Shown here piece by piece: positions 44,759 to 56,427 of a stretch of DNA of 64,000 nt. Each line of letters starts with the position of its first letter. Within the stretch, counting starts at the first letter, position 1. A program made the translations under genes and the position numbers. Location: contig JAJTUQ010000001.1 in assembly GCA_021399445.1 (NCBI GenBank), positions 5,022,001-5,086,000 of the forward strand, read 5' to 3'. The notes under the pieces are model-generated. The model was not told the origin of the DNA. It ran no database searches and saw only the letters and a program-made list of their open reading frames with translations. This DNA comes from Xylogone sp. PMI_703. Taxonomy: Eukaryota; Ascomycota; Leotiomycetes.

Positions 44759-47700
44759 TTATTCGTTGCCCCTCCCATGTATACCAGAAACCAAATTCCG
44801 AGCCAGCTCCGCAATAAACGCCATCTTGCTAGCATCGTCGTCGGATGCAAGATTAAGGATCGGAGATGGTATGTCAAACTGCTTCCACACCTCGATAAAC
44901 TTCTGCTGCGTCTGGTCCAACCCAATCGATATCAACACATCTTTCATACACTTGTAGCTCTTTATGAACTTGTAATCTGCTTCCTTCACTGCAATTGAGG
45001 ATGCATTGCGATTTTCTTTTTCTAGTTCAGACTGGATGGCTCCCAGCCGGACGCAGTTCATTATCAAGGCCGCTAACCCCGCAGCGAGAGCGGTGGCTAT
45101 GGATGAGCCTGTGCGCTCCTTGAATTCTTGGGGCAGGGTTCCTTCCCTGTGACGATTTCGAGCAACGACTTTGTATCCAGGGACGATAAAGCTCAAGTTT
45201 GATGGCGTTCCAGTAGATTCCCAGATTCGGCCGTCAGCAGTTGCTGCACCGATACGGAAGATGCGCTCCTTGTCCGAAGACCATGGGTGTTCGGTTGCTT
45301 GGATTGCACCTGAATCGCCAGCAGCACAGAAGAGCAGCACTCCGCGATCCAAAGCAAATTTAATGGCGTCTCTGAGCTTCTGAATACCGTCTCTATTGTC
45401 CTCTGTTTCCACGATGGTCCATGACATGGAAATGATGTCAACCCCCTGACTTACTGCATCGTTGACAGCCTGCAGAGCTAGTTAGTTGAGCTCAATTGGT
45501 ACTTTACTGATCAATATATTCTTCATCGTTCAGATCTAGAAAGGCTAGTTAAGACGTACCTCAGCGGCGCTGTATGCTGAAATCTGGGCCCGACCTCGGG
45601 TCTGAGTGGCAGGATTGCGAGTGGAGTGAACCTCTAATTTATAGACGTAGATCTGAGCCATTGGAAAGACCCGGCATATCATCTCTGCCATAACTGTTCC
45701 GTGCCCATCACTTGATGTGTAATATGGTAGAGGCCCATTTTCGTCCGGGTACTCCTGGTCGTACGACTGTCCACCACAGATCTTACCACGAAGGGACTCG
45801 ACATATGGATCAACCCCATCATCAATCAGTCCGATCTTGACACCTTCTTTCAGAGTCAGAGTCTTTGTCTCAGGAAACTTAACATTCTGGATCCAATCTG
45901 CGAATTTGTCCATGCAATCGAGCCACTTGTTAGACTGAAGGTTCCTTTCATTGATACTGACCATCATATTAGATTGTTCGCCTTGTAGGACCAGTTGCTC
46001 GCTATTCAGAACATCTGCTTTGCGTTGGAACACTTCAATAGTTCTCTTCTTCGGTTTATCATTCTCTTCTGTTGTTGCCTCAGTGTTTTTCGTTCCGTTC
46101 TCCTGTTTGACTTCTTCGGCGTCTTCGGAGCCATTTTGCAGTTGGCTAGTTAATCGTGCTTTGAAATCTTCGATAAAAGCTTTGATATAATCATCATCTT
46201 CCAAAACCTGTTTTACAATGAGCAAAAAAATTGATTGATATATCTGAGCTCTGACTTACTTGTTCAGTGTTCCAGATGAGATGTACGCGCTCTAGCTTCT
46301 TTAATCGCACGAGACCCTCTGGCTCGCCCCAAGCTCTGAGTGCAATCCGATTCCCACTCCACCAGAGAGAAAGCTCCTGGACATTTCTACAAGCGTTGAA
46401 GATTGTCTCTGGGCACAAGTCCACTTTCCTCCATTCAAGAGTTTCGATCTCAACAAATCTCCGCAAGCAATCTTCGATAGCTCGATCACTATGAGAAGGG
46501 TCATGAAGATCGTCGACCACAACTTTGAGAATATAACGGACACCTTTATTGTACAGCCAGTCAAAAAAGAAGCTAAGGTCATTTCGCCCACGCCCGCTAT
46601 GTCCTGTGGCTGCCATCCTGGCAGATCTTTTGGCTAACCTGGAATCAAGTGACGGTTTCGGCTTCTGCAATTCAACCTTGCCAAATCGGACATATCGCAG
46701 TACCTCATCAAACTTCATATGGCGGTAACTCTCATCGAAAGAGTCCTTCCAAACTCGTGTTGGCCCTTTGGAGTAGTCGAATGAAAGACTGTGATCTGTA
46801 TATATGGTCAGCAGTGAGTATTGTATCTATCGGGGCCTAGATCAAGAGTTTTATACTTTCAAGGTTCGGACCATGCAGGAATCTTGAAGCCATGAGCTCT
46901 GTTCGTTTTCCATATTTAGAATCTGTCCTGAAGGTCGTACGTAAATAGTGCAACTTTAGTTCTCTTCTGATCTTATCAGCCCATGTCTCCTTTGTTCTCT
47001 GCTCCTGGATTTTCTTCTCCTTTTCTTCATCCTTGCGACGATCATCCGCCAGATTCGTTGCCTGCCTCTGTAATCCAGGAGACTTAAAGAAAGCCGGATC
47101 GGGGTTAACTGCAAACGACTTAAAAAGAAGGGAGACTTCATCTGCTGGTGGAAATGGAGGAGCAGTGGTTGTATACGGCGAAGAATTTCCGGATGTACGA
47201 GGTGGCTCAAATGCTGAATCTCGGCGACGCAGTGCTTTTACATTTGGTGCAGCAACCGGCGCACGACCGTCGTCTCGCTCAGGCTTGCTGGGATCATGAT
47301 GGCCCGATGTTCTGTCGGCTCTATGCTCATTTAGCACATCTGGATTCCCTCTCGCCTTTGCTTGGTTACTTCTCTGGCCTTGGTTTACTACGGCAGTAGT
47401 TTTCTCAAGTTTCTCACTATTCAATGTTATGGCTAGCTCTAGTCTTTTCTTTGCCTTATCACGAGTCCATTCGTGATATCTGTATACGGATAGACCGGTT
47501 GTTTTAGTGTTCTTATCCAACGCCGCATCTCCAAAGCGGATCATGGTCTCTACAACCTTGAGCTGAGCCTCAGAGCTCCGATCATACTCAACGGCTAGGT
47601 GTACCGGGGTCAGACCATCTTGATCCTGTGCGCTTAGCGTTTTCTCTGATGCTTGCTCAACTAGGGATATAACTGATGTCGGGTCCAGTTTATGGAACAC

Positions 47701-48171
47701 TGCAAGATGGATACAGTTCCGGCTGTGGTCGCATTGCATGGACAGCAGGCCGTCGAGCATTTCCTTCTTCTTGACAACTTCCAGGACTGTTTGAATAAAG
47801 CCAGAGTTCTTCTTCACTATAGCAATGTGTAGAGGTGTGCGACCGCTGTCATCCGTGTCCTGGAGAAGTTGCGGAGCTTTTCTCATCAGGCATCTCGTGC
47901 TAGACTTATGATCCAATTCGCCTGCAAACAGGTGGAAAAGGTTCTGTTGGTCTGCTCTGGTCCTTTTGGATAGCAAGTGGACATATTGATTGTAGAACTC
48001 AGTGCGATTTTTTGACTCTCTCAGTTTTAGCTGTCCTTTCCTCACCTTATCCCGAATCTCCTCGAAGCCAGCTCGAAGCTCATCTTGCGCTGATTCCTGC
48101 ACGATGGCTGGGTTGTCATCCTCGTAATCCTCGTCTTCACTGGATTCCGCCAGAGCGATCTTGTCTGCCAT
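44759..48171 (-). CDS. Ankyrin-repeat intracellular subtilisin-like protease (S8)
   Basis: Predicted 1069-residue protein from four exons (46857-48171, 46260-46795, 45560-46207, 44759-45469), 1070 codons. An acidic N-terminus precedes ankyrin repeats (DDSGRTPLHIAI, QDQDGLTPVHLAVEY, about residues 105-240), a charged linker, and a conserved middle region with leucine-rich stretches. The C-terminal subtilase has Asp746 in VKIGLIDDGVD, His786 in DGHGTVMAE and Ser956 in TGSSIATALAAG. The oxyanion residue is Asp885 (CAAGDSG) where most subtilases have Asn. No signal peptide is seen, so it should be intracellular. In fungal cell-death systems S8 proteases cleave and activate a pore-forming partner; the divergent gene at 48672 is the obvious candidate. 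Confidence 0.9.
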
Positions 48172-48671
48172 GACTGCTGGTTGTTGGCAGCTTCAGTGTG
48201 GTGTCTGGAGAGAGAAAGGGTCGCACAAACATTTGGGTCCATGAGGCTGAAGCGCCCCACTGTGGATGGTCGATGGAACGGAACGGTTCCTGCCCTGAGA
48301 CTGATCGGGCCGGCGCACGCTCCTGGCGGAAATTATTACTGTACGTAAGTCTAATTGACTCATTTAGTAATTATGGTTATTAATTTTCCCGTAACTTAAA
48401 CATGATTACTGATGTGCTTGGCGCACTACGCAACTGATAGTAAGAATTCCTTTCTCTTTTCTAACCCTACCCTAAATACAGGCCAGAGCTGCCTGGTCTG
48501 AGAAGAGTCAACGATGAGATGATGAGACAGGCTCTGCATAGTTATTGTTGCATTGCTAATTCTCCATAGTAACATCAACCCCTCCATTGACTAGCTTCAC
48601 GTCAAGGCTGAAAAGCGCATGTTTTCCAGCGACCGGATTATATCTGCTTCCTTTCCATCATTCTAGCAAAT
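48172..48671. promoter_or_regulatory. Bidirectional promoter region
   Basis: The 500 bp between divergent start codons of the S8-ankyrin gene and the 304-residue protein gene. No other gene fits. Shared control of the two genes is inferred from the arrangement. Confidence 0.5.
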
Positions 48672-49586
48672 ATGGAAGCCGACGATGTGGCCTTCGATGA
48701 GGGCGAAAACGCTATGATCGATGGAGAGGGCTCCTTCAGCATTGACCTTGGTCCCTCGGGGGACGCAGAGAGTGCCTTTCGAATAGCCAATGATCCCAGC
48801 GATCCTTACCAGCGGGGACAATACGTTGAGAGGAAAGGGCCCATTGACATTCGCTGCTCCAGTGTCGATGTGATCCACGGGCTCTTCGCATCGGATAGCG
48901 ATGTCTTCAGCTCTCTTCTGGTACTCCAGTTCCGTTTCGATTCGCGCAAACGAGCCCGGCGTATCGCACAAGTCAACATTGAACTTCGATTCTCAGGCAC
49001 GGCAGCTGATACAGCGGATCCCGAAGTCTACGCCATTGCACCAGACGGGCGCTTTAGTTTTGCACACACAACCCAAACCGAAGAGGTCAATGTCGAGACT
49101 CAGGCTCACCTCGGGGGTGGCGGAGCGGGAGTTGATGCAGGTGTGGATGCCAAGTATGGTAAGACTATTACAAAAGAGATGACATACGCCACCGTCGTGA
49201 CTGGCTCAATTGATTTGCGTGGTCGCAATTATGGGAAGCCAAACTGTGCGTCCTGGACCTTGCTAGAGAACCCGGCTACTAAAACGGGCGTGCCTGCGGC
49301 GATGAAGACAGCCATTCTGCTAAAGAGGAGGAGTGAGGAGCCTTTCCAGTGCGTGGTATCGGTTAAGGCGCGCGCAGACTGGAGGACAGCATTGGAGTGG
49401 CTTGTTGGATCAACAAAGCCTGATGATCCAGTGCTGTTCAATCCGCTGCTAGAGCCGACGAGCGATCGATATAAGGAGCATGAACTGGACCTGGGAAAGC
49501 TGGACTTGGAGGAGATTTCGGACATTACCTTTGCCACCATCCTTGATGGAGTGATTAAGACCAAAAAAGCAAAACCTAAGAACTAA
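48672..49586 (+). CDS. Unknown 304-residue beta-rich protein, candidate protease-activated executor
   Basis: An intronless gene starting MEADDVAFDEGENAMID. The N-terminus is acidic. Residues about 75-115 alternate hydrophobic and polar like beta strands (LLVLQFRFDS, AQVNIELRFSG). A glycine-rich stretch TQAHLGGGGAGVDAGVDAKYG (about residues 144-164) precedes TKEMTYATVVTGSIDLRGR, again beta-like. The C-terminal 60 residues are charged and helical, ending KTKKAKPKN. No signal peptide, enzyme motif or known domain was recognised. Glycine-rich amphipathic hairpins and a detachable C-terminus would suit a pore-former, and the gene is divergently paired with a subtilase, as fungal gasdermin genes are. 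Gasdermin homology is not shown by the sequence. Confidence 0.8.
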   Translation: MEADDVAFDEGENAMIDGEGSFSIDLGPSGDAESAFRIANDPSDPYQRGQYVERKGPIDIRCSSVDVIHGLFASDSDVFSSLLVLQFRFDSRKRARRIAQVNIELRFSGTAADTADPEVYAIAPDGRFSFAHTTQTEEVNVETQAHLGGGGAGVDAGVDAKYGKTITKEMTYATVVTGSIDLRGRNYGKPNCASWTLLENPATKTGVPAAMKTAILLKRRSEEPFQCVVSVKARADWRTALEWLVGSTKPDDPVLFNPLLEPTSDRYKEHELDLGKLDLEEISDITFATILDGVIKTKKAKPKN

Positions 49587-50415
49587 ACAGCCGGTGTTAC
49601 TGTAAAGAGCCCGCGGCTGAAATTGGCTCAGGAGTGTACCAGATATCTCACAGGTGTCCCCTGGGCCTAGGACGACCTCACACTATGAGAGCTGTGTCCT
49701 TTGCCAAGGATTTCTTAGACTGTTAAATATAACTGCAACCTATCGAAGCCCCAAATTACGATCGGATTCATTGGCTCAGCAAAGATGGTAGTTAGTGAAA
49801 GTACCTCAAATGCCTTTGTTCGATTGAACAATAAGAGTTCACAAATAAGGTTGAAGATTTATGACGCTAATTTAAGATACAGATCTGAAGAAGCATAAGT
49901 GAACGAGCAAGTACAAGAACATTCTTTTCTCTAAGAGATAAAAGAGATGTACTATAATGTAAAATTTTTGATATTGCGTTAGATATGTAGGGAGAAAGAA
50001 ATTTCTGTAGAATACCAGATGCTCCTCCCAACCACCCCCACCAGCCGCGACCGACAGAGGATAGCTAATTACATACTCAAGTCTTGCCTATTTCAGACCT
50101 TTTACAAATAAAGTCGTGAACTAATATACTTTTTCCAATTTTTAATATATTAAACTGAACCTGGAATCGTTAATCATAATTTATTACGTTCGGACTTGGA
50201 ATGACAGGTAAAGGGCCAATGTTGAATTAAGAAGCAACTCACTCTGGTGACAGGCATTGTTTTAGTCGATGCCTTGGCACGTGAGCGCCCAACGTCTCAG
50301 CTCCTACAATTCCATTCCATAACAGCCTGCAGCCATGTCGGATGAGCAAACCACAGTATCTGAGTCGTGATACCAGCAAATTACTCACTCTCGGGGACTG
50401 CATATTTCCACAATC
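49587..50415. other. Intergenic region
   Basis: 0.8 kb, AT-rich, no supported frame. Contains the promoter of the NLR-like gene. Confidence 0.5.
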
Positions 50416-53400
50416 ATGTCCGAAGACCAGTCCAAGGCCGGCGAGGACGCTCTCCCCGACATCGTAATTGAACAGAGTAGTACCTACAACTCAGCCGACT
50501 ATACATTTGAGTAAGGGTCCTCATGCTCCATGGGTACGATGTAACTGATCACTTTGGCTTAGTATCGTCGCTGTCCATGGCTTCCATAGCCAGGGCAAAG
50601 AAGTATGGAAGGGTGCAGAGAAGCAGTCTTGGCTGGCAGATGTTGCTACCGAGAACAGCTGGAATGCGAGAGTTCTCCAGTATTACTATGATCCAAAGAA
50701 GATTACAGCATCCCTGTATACTAGAAACGCCATTCGCCGAGAAGCACTCACGTTACTGGAAAAGCTTACCGAATTACGACAAAAAAATGAAAATAATCAG
50801 GTAAGTTCTAATAGATGGTCACATCTGTATACTGCGGCAGATTGGGATAGACTACTTACGGAACGAAAGCTACCAGGACTGGCGTTTATTGCTCACGACG
50901 TTGGAGGGCTTATTGTTAAGGAGGCAAGTACTTTACCTTTCACTTGGTCATTCTGCTCATGATTGTAACATTTACAACTAGGCATTGGTCATAGCGGGAC
51001 AGAGCGGGAATGGATATGCAGAGATCAAGTTTTCACATCTTACTTTAGTAAGGGACAGAATACCAAATCCTCCATCAGAAATTCGGTGCTAATTCTGAAG
51101 ATTTTCCTTGGTTATCCTCATCAATCAGCCAGCGCCCAGCATATGGAGACAAATATTGCTCGATTTCTCTTCGCCGGGGATGATTTGAACCCGACTGTTA
51201 ATGAGATAAAATCTCTTGCAAATACTTTCATCACTGTTAATGGGGCTTTTCTCCAAACTGGAGTGCCCACTCGAGCAAACATATTTAGCATACGTTCAAC
51301 AGAGCAACCTCTGCGGGAGATGGTCAGTAGTCGGGTTTTCTCCTTCTCTTCGCTTTACTAACTACGGAAGGTATTCGACAATTCCACGACATTGTTACGA
51401 GTCCCTTACGAGCAAAGCTATGGACTCAAAGTTTCACATAACGGGTTGAGTCAGTATTATGATGATGAGGTTTATAAAGCACGAATCGTCCAAACAATGA
51501 ACAGAGTCATTTCATGTAAGTAAAATGTGCTGATTGCAGCACCCGGCTTCCACCATTTTATTAAGCGGCTAACCATATAACTTTGTGAAGCGTCCTGGTA
51601 CCCTGCCCAGGTACTACCAGTTATTGAAGCCATCGAGTCTCAAGCATCTCCGGCCTACCCGCAAATAACCGTCTCAGACAATTTGGGTAAATTTGACTCA
51701 TTAAGTCAGAACGAGGCTCTGCAGAAATGGCTGGACAATGACTACGGCATATCTTTCCTGCATATTCGTGAATCATTAGATACATCTGGTATAGCAAAAT
51801 ATGCCTTGGAGAAAATCATCGACCAACCTCGGGATAACTTTCGAGCCATTCTCTACTATCAATTCAATAAGTACGACGTACGTCGCAATTCGATTGGTTC
51901 AATGGCAAATACCTTTTTGTCTCAGCTCTTTAACAACTGCCGCAAGACAGACGCTCCTCTACTTGGCGATTATCAACCGCCAGATTTCGATGAATGCTGG
52001 ACAGACACGGATGCCTTCGTCTTCTTAAACAAGACCAGAATGGCACTAGGCAGTGCTGGTAGAAGCACCTGGATAATCGAGAGCCTTGACCAGTGCGATG
52101 AGTCTTATCTCTTGCTTCTTTCGGAGCTTAGAGATATGGTCATCAGTTCGGAGCAGCACTTCAAAGTTCTGATTACCAGCTCTGAGAATGAGAAAATCGA
52201 TGCTGCACTTTCGACCTTTCCTCCATCAGCATTTCCTTCGATTGACATTCAAAAGCTCATCAAGGGTTCTAATCCAAAGGAGTCTAATTCTTCGGAAGAG
52301 GCACATTTAACGTACGATGCAGAGCTTCTGAAAGAGGTTCTTTACATATCACCCCCATCAAGTTCTTATGAGGAAGAAATTAGAAATATCCTGCGAGATT
52401 GTGGATGTGACGATCAACTGCGCCATATATTGCTTGAATGGCTAATAGATATTAAATCTATACGAGGGTTAAACAAAGCCGCACAAGAATTGAAGCTCCT
52501 TTCTCCGCCTTCGCCAAGTAGGACTTACGAAAGAATTCTAGAGACTGTATCTGATGATAAGCAGCCTTGGGCTCGGAAGGTGCTGCAATGGGTCTTGACA
52601 TGTTCCCGTCCTCTCGCTCCCGAAGAGCTTGAGACTGCCATTGCACTAGATGGCTCCGCAGAATCTTTCACCGCAATGCCAATTCTTGATTCAGGTATTG
52701 TTCGACAGCTTCATGACTGCTTCGGACCATTACTTATTGTTGAAAATGGAGCTATTCAACTCAGTCACCCACTTGGTCGACAATGCTTTTTGTCTGCTAA
52801 TTCCTCACCCAACGAGGACAGACCATGGTATGTCTTGGATGCTCCAGAGGAAAGACACCGTTATATTCTTGATATTCTTACCAGTTATCTTGAACTTCCT
52901 GATGTCCAAGATCAGATAGTAACTGCCTGCAAGACCGCGCCCAACTCTCAACCAAAGTTAGCGGGTCAGCCGGACCTTACTGCGTATGGCATTCAGTATC
53001 TTTCATACCACTACCATCTTGGCTATCCAAAAACTACAGATCTACAACTACACGATGAATTATCCAGATTTTTTCGCAACAAAGATGCCCTCCGAATATG
53101 GGCGGCAGCGAATTGGTACTTTTCAAACCCACTCCTTCGACCAGATCGGTCATTCTTATTTCCTACCCCTATCCTTGCATCTCTTGGACTTGAAAAGGAG
53201 GTCACTTCCACACTGGAAAAGGAAAACCTCAAAGAGAAGCCTGGTGAATATGATGATCTTGATCTAGCACTTATAGAAGCGGCGCGCCATGGCCACATAA
53301 CTGTTGTGCAGAATCTCATAAACAGACGGAGCGTTAAGCCGGCTGTGTATTATGAAGCAGTCTTGGCTGCAAGTCGTACAGGAAAAACCGATGCTATTAA

Positions 53401-56104
53401 ACAACTGATAGGTTATCTGACAAAGTTTGAAGAAAATGCATGGCAAGGATTCCTTACCTCCCGAGTTGCCTTTTTTAGTTCAGCTAGCTTGTTGAAGTCA
53501 GTGCTTGACAAAGGTGCAATTGCCAGCCCGACAGTAGCGGCTCACTACTCACCACCACTTTTGTCAGCTATTATGGTAAAGAGTCTTTCAGCCTTCAACG
53601 TTCTTATGGAATATTATGTGGATCACTTATCTCCAAATGACAACTGGAAGGATTCCTTACCGCTTATCGCAGCAGTTAAGTTTGGAAATGATGATATGAT
53701 TGGGAAGCTGATTAGAGCAGGAATACAAATTGAGGCATCTGAGACAACAGGAAGGACAGCAGCTTGGTGGGCTGCAGCTACAGGCAGACCAAATGCACTT
53801 AAGGCATTGATTGATGCTGGATGCGACAAACGAAGTTTCACCGAGAGCTTCCTCAAGGACTCAGATTATCCAATATTCATAACACCAGCCAGGGCGCCAT
53901 TCCCTAAGTGCCTAAAGCTTCTTATCAACTACGGCATAGATGTTAATCTCAAGACAGATTTCTATCCAAACTCTGCTCTCGGATACGCAGCCTCGAAAGG
54001 AAATGCCGAAATATGTCGTCTCCTACTAGAATCTGGCGCAAAAGCTAACGGCACAGAAACAGAGAGACCTATTATTCTTGCTGCTCAATCTGGAAACCGT
54101 GAATGTATTAACATGTTGCTGGAGTACGGGGCGGAAATAGATGTTGGGGTAGAATATGACGGGGGAAGACCTACGCCTCTCAGGAAGGCAGCCGAATATG
54201 GTCTAGTAAATATGGTAAAACATCTTCTTGAGAAGAAAGCCGACGCCAACTTCACTGCGCTCACTACTACTCCTATATTCGATGCTATCCAATCCGGCTC
54301 TATTGAAATAATAAAATTGCTTATTGAGGCTGGAGCAGACGTCAATTATGAGGGCCTTGATTACAAGTGGCGCCCACTCCACTACGCTTATAAGAACATA
54401 GAAGCTCTTGAAGTTTTGCTTGACGCTGGAGCAGATATTGACAGCGTGTGCCAAGACGGTACCGCCCTCTATCTTGCTACCTTTTTCAACTGTAATGATT
54501 CGGTGAAGCTACTTGCATCTCGAGGTGCAAACTTGGAGCTTCCATGGGGGTCACGTAACCTTTGGGATGACGGTTATAATGCTCTCCACGCTGCTGCAAC
54601 CCAAGGTTATGTTGATATTATGCGCACGCTTTTAGATTTTGGAGCAAATCCAAATGCAACTATCCCGAATGGGATGACACCATTGATGAATGCAGTTCTT
54701 AAGAGCAAAGAAAATTCCGTGAAGGTTCTCTTGGAGTATGCTTGCAACTTGGATGCTGTGGACGAGGATGAAGACAGCGTTATGCATATCGAACAGTTAC
54801 CAGTGTCGACCGTCAAGCTTCTAATCCAGCGAGGTGTGGATATTGAACTGCGGGATAAGCGGGGACATACTGCATTATGTGTGGCTGTCCGTTCGAACAA
54901 CGTCCCTCTTGTGGAATTTCTTCTGGAGAAAAAAGCAAAAATAAACGTGCCTGGAAGTCCACTAAATCTAGCTGTTAAGCTATCTAATAGGATCTTGTTC
55001 GACCTCCTAGTCGAAAAAGGCGGCGACATAAACATGGTAGCTGACGGCATTAGCGGTACACCTCTCCAGACGGCATTGTATAAGCTCGCCTGGTCAGATA
55101 CTCCTGAAATAAACGAAATGGCTGACTATCTCGTGGATCATCCTAGTGTTGATGTTAACATACATTGTGGATATATGGGATCAGCAATAAACATGGCTAT
55201 GTTGTGTGGCACGTTCGCCCATTGCAAACGGTTGGTTGAGAGAGGTGCTGATGTATTGTGGACTGATAACTATGGACGACAGACTATTCATTATGCTTCT
55301 CTCAAAACGCTCGACCATTTTCAGCTGCTCCTAAATGCAGGTGCAGATCTGAAGATAAAAGATAAGCTCGGACAATCTCCTCTTCATCTTGCCGTATCGT
55401 CCGGTAAGCTGGATCTTGTACAGCTGGTTATTTCGAGAAGTAGAGGTTCCATAGAGGACCCAGATATTGATGGCTGGACCCCACTGCTCTCTGCCTGTCG
55501 GCCCTCTGGCGCATGGGGTGCTCCAGCTGATGTACAATTTTCAATTATTGAGCTCCTGATATCCCACGGAGCGAACATCTGGACAAGGGGGAAAACGGGT
55601 GAGGAAGAGTGGTCGCCCCTGAAAATGGCTAAACGGCACGGCGCATGCCGAGAAATAGTTGAACTGTTAACGCCTAAGAAAGGTTCGAGAAGAAGCAGCA
55701 ACCCAAATGGAGAGGGGCAGCTATGGGACGACAGCTTCCATACATGTAAAAAGGCGCTTTACTCACGTGGGTTCTGTGATGTTTGCTTACTGGTGAGTAT
55801 CAAGACCAATGGACCCCCATCTATAAATCTAGGACTAATCAGTCTATAGGGAGTCTTCGGGTCTTTCCACAACTGTTTAGAATGTGTCGACAGTTTCTGG
55901 CTGTGTTTCAAGTGTTACCCCAGGAGGAAAGTTCATCACCCACAGCATGATAATTGGGAATTGAGAGGGGAGGATAATGAAGTTGACGAAGAAGAAGACC
56001 AAACTGATGAAGTGCCAACTGACGTGGAGAGTCCCCTTGCTGTTGAGAAGGTGCAGGACGATGATGATACTAACTGGTCGGAGTCTGATAACGATAATGA
56101 TTGA
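50416..56104 (+). CDS. NLR-like ankyrin protein with alpha/beta-hydrolase N-terminus and ZZ-like finger
   Basis: Predicted 1758-residue protein from eight exons: 50416-50510, 50563-50800, 50870-50923, 50982-51047, 51101-51322, 51371-51515, 51591-55792 and 55850-56104, 1759 codons. One intron (50924-50981) is GC..AG. Domains in order: an alpha/beta-hydrolase-like effector (IVAVHGFHSQGKEVW, then FIAHDVGGLIVKEAL near 117-131, where the usual nucleophile Ser is Asp121); a STAND/NACHT-like module (about 310-800) whose P-loop position reads HIRESLDTSG without GKS/T, while WIIESLDQCDES resembles Walker B; about 20 ankyrin repeats (830-1640); a C-terminal Cys-rich ZZ-like finger completed by the last exon; and an acidic tail. 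Probably an immune or allorecognition receptor, with ATPase and hydrolase centres both altered. Confidence 0.9.
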
Positions 56105-56427
56105 TATTTGAGTCAGAAATAGACTTCGCTGCTTAAAACGCTTATTTTTACTTTTTGGTGAACAGGTTACAGATGCCGATTGCAAATAAGTAGACACCAT
56201 ACAATTGAATTGAATAAATACTCGATGGGGGCAAGCCTAGCTACATATATAGACTTTAAGAGCTCCACAAACTTACTTCAAGTATCTATACTCGCGAGAT
56301 ATGGCAACTTGTACTACGAATGCTGCATTATCAGTTGATCCTTCGCACTTATGCAGTTTGAACTAGTAAAACTTTGGCAGTTGTATTTACCCTACAGTAA
56401 ATAAATACACCGTGACTAGCGCCATTC
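56105..56427. other. Gap between convergent genes
   Basis: 3' flanks of the NLR-like gene and the MlrC-like gene; nothing else seen. Confidence 0.5.

Noticed and set aside
48672..49586. Firm call as a gasdermin
   Set aside because: Only arrangement and general character support it; no gasdermin motif can be recognised by eye, so it is left as an unknown executor candidate.
50416..51600. An active serine lipase/esterase effector
   Set aside because: The elbow has Asp in place of the catalytic Ser, so activity should not be assumed.
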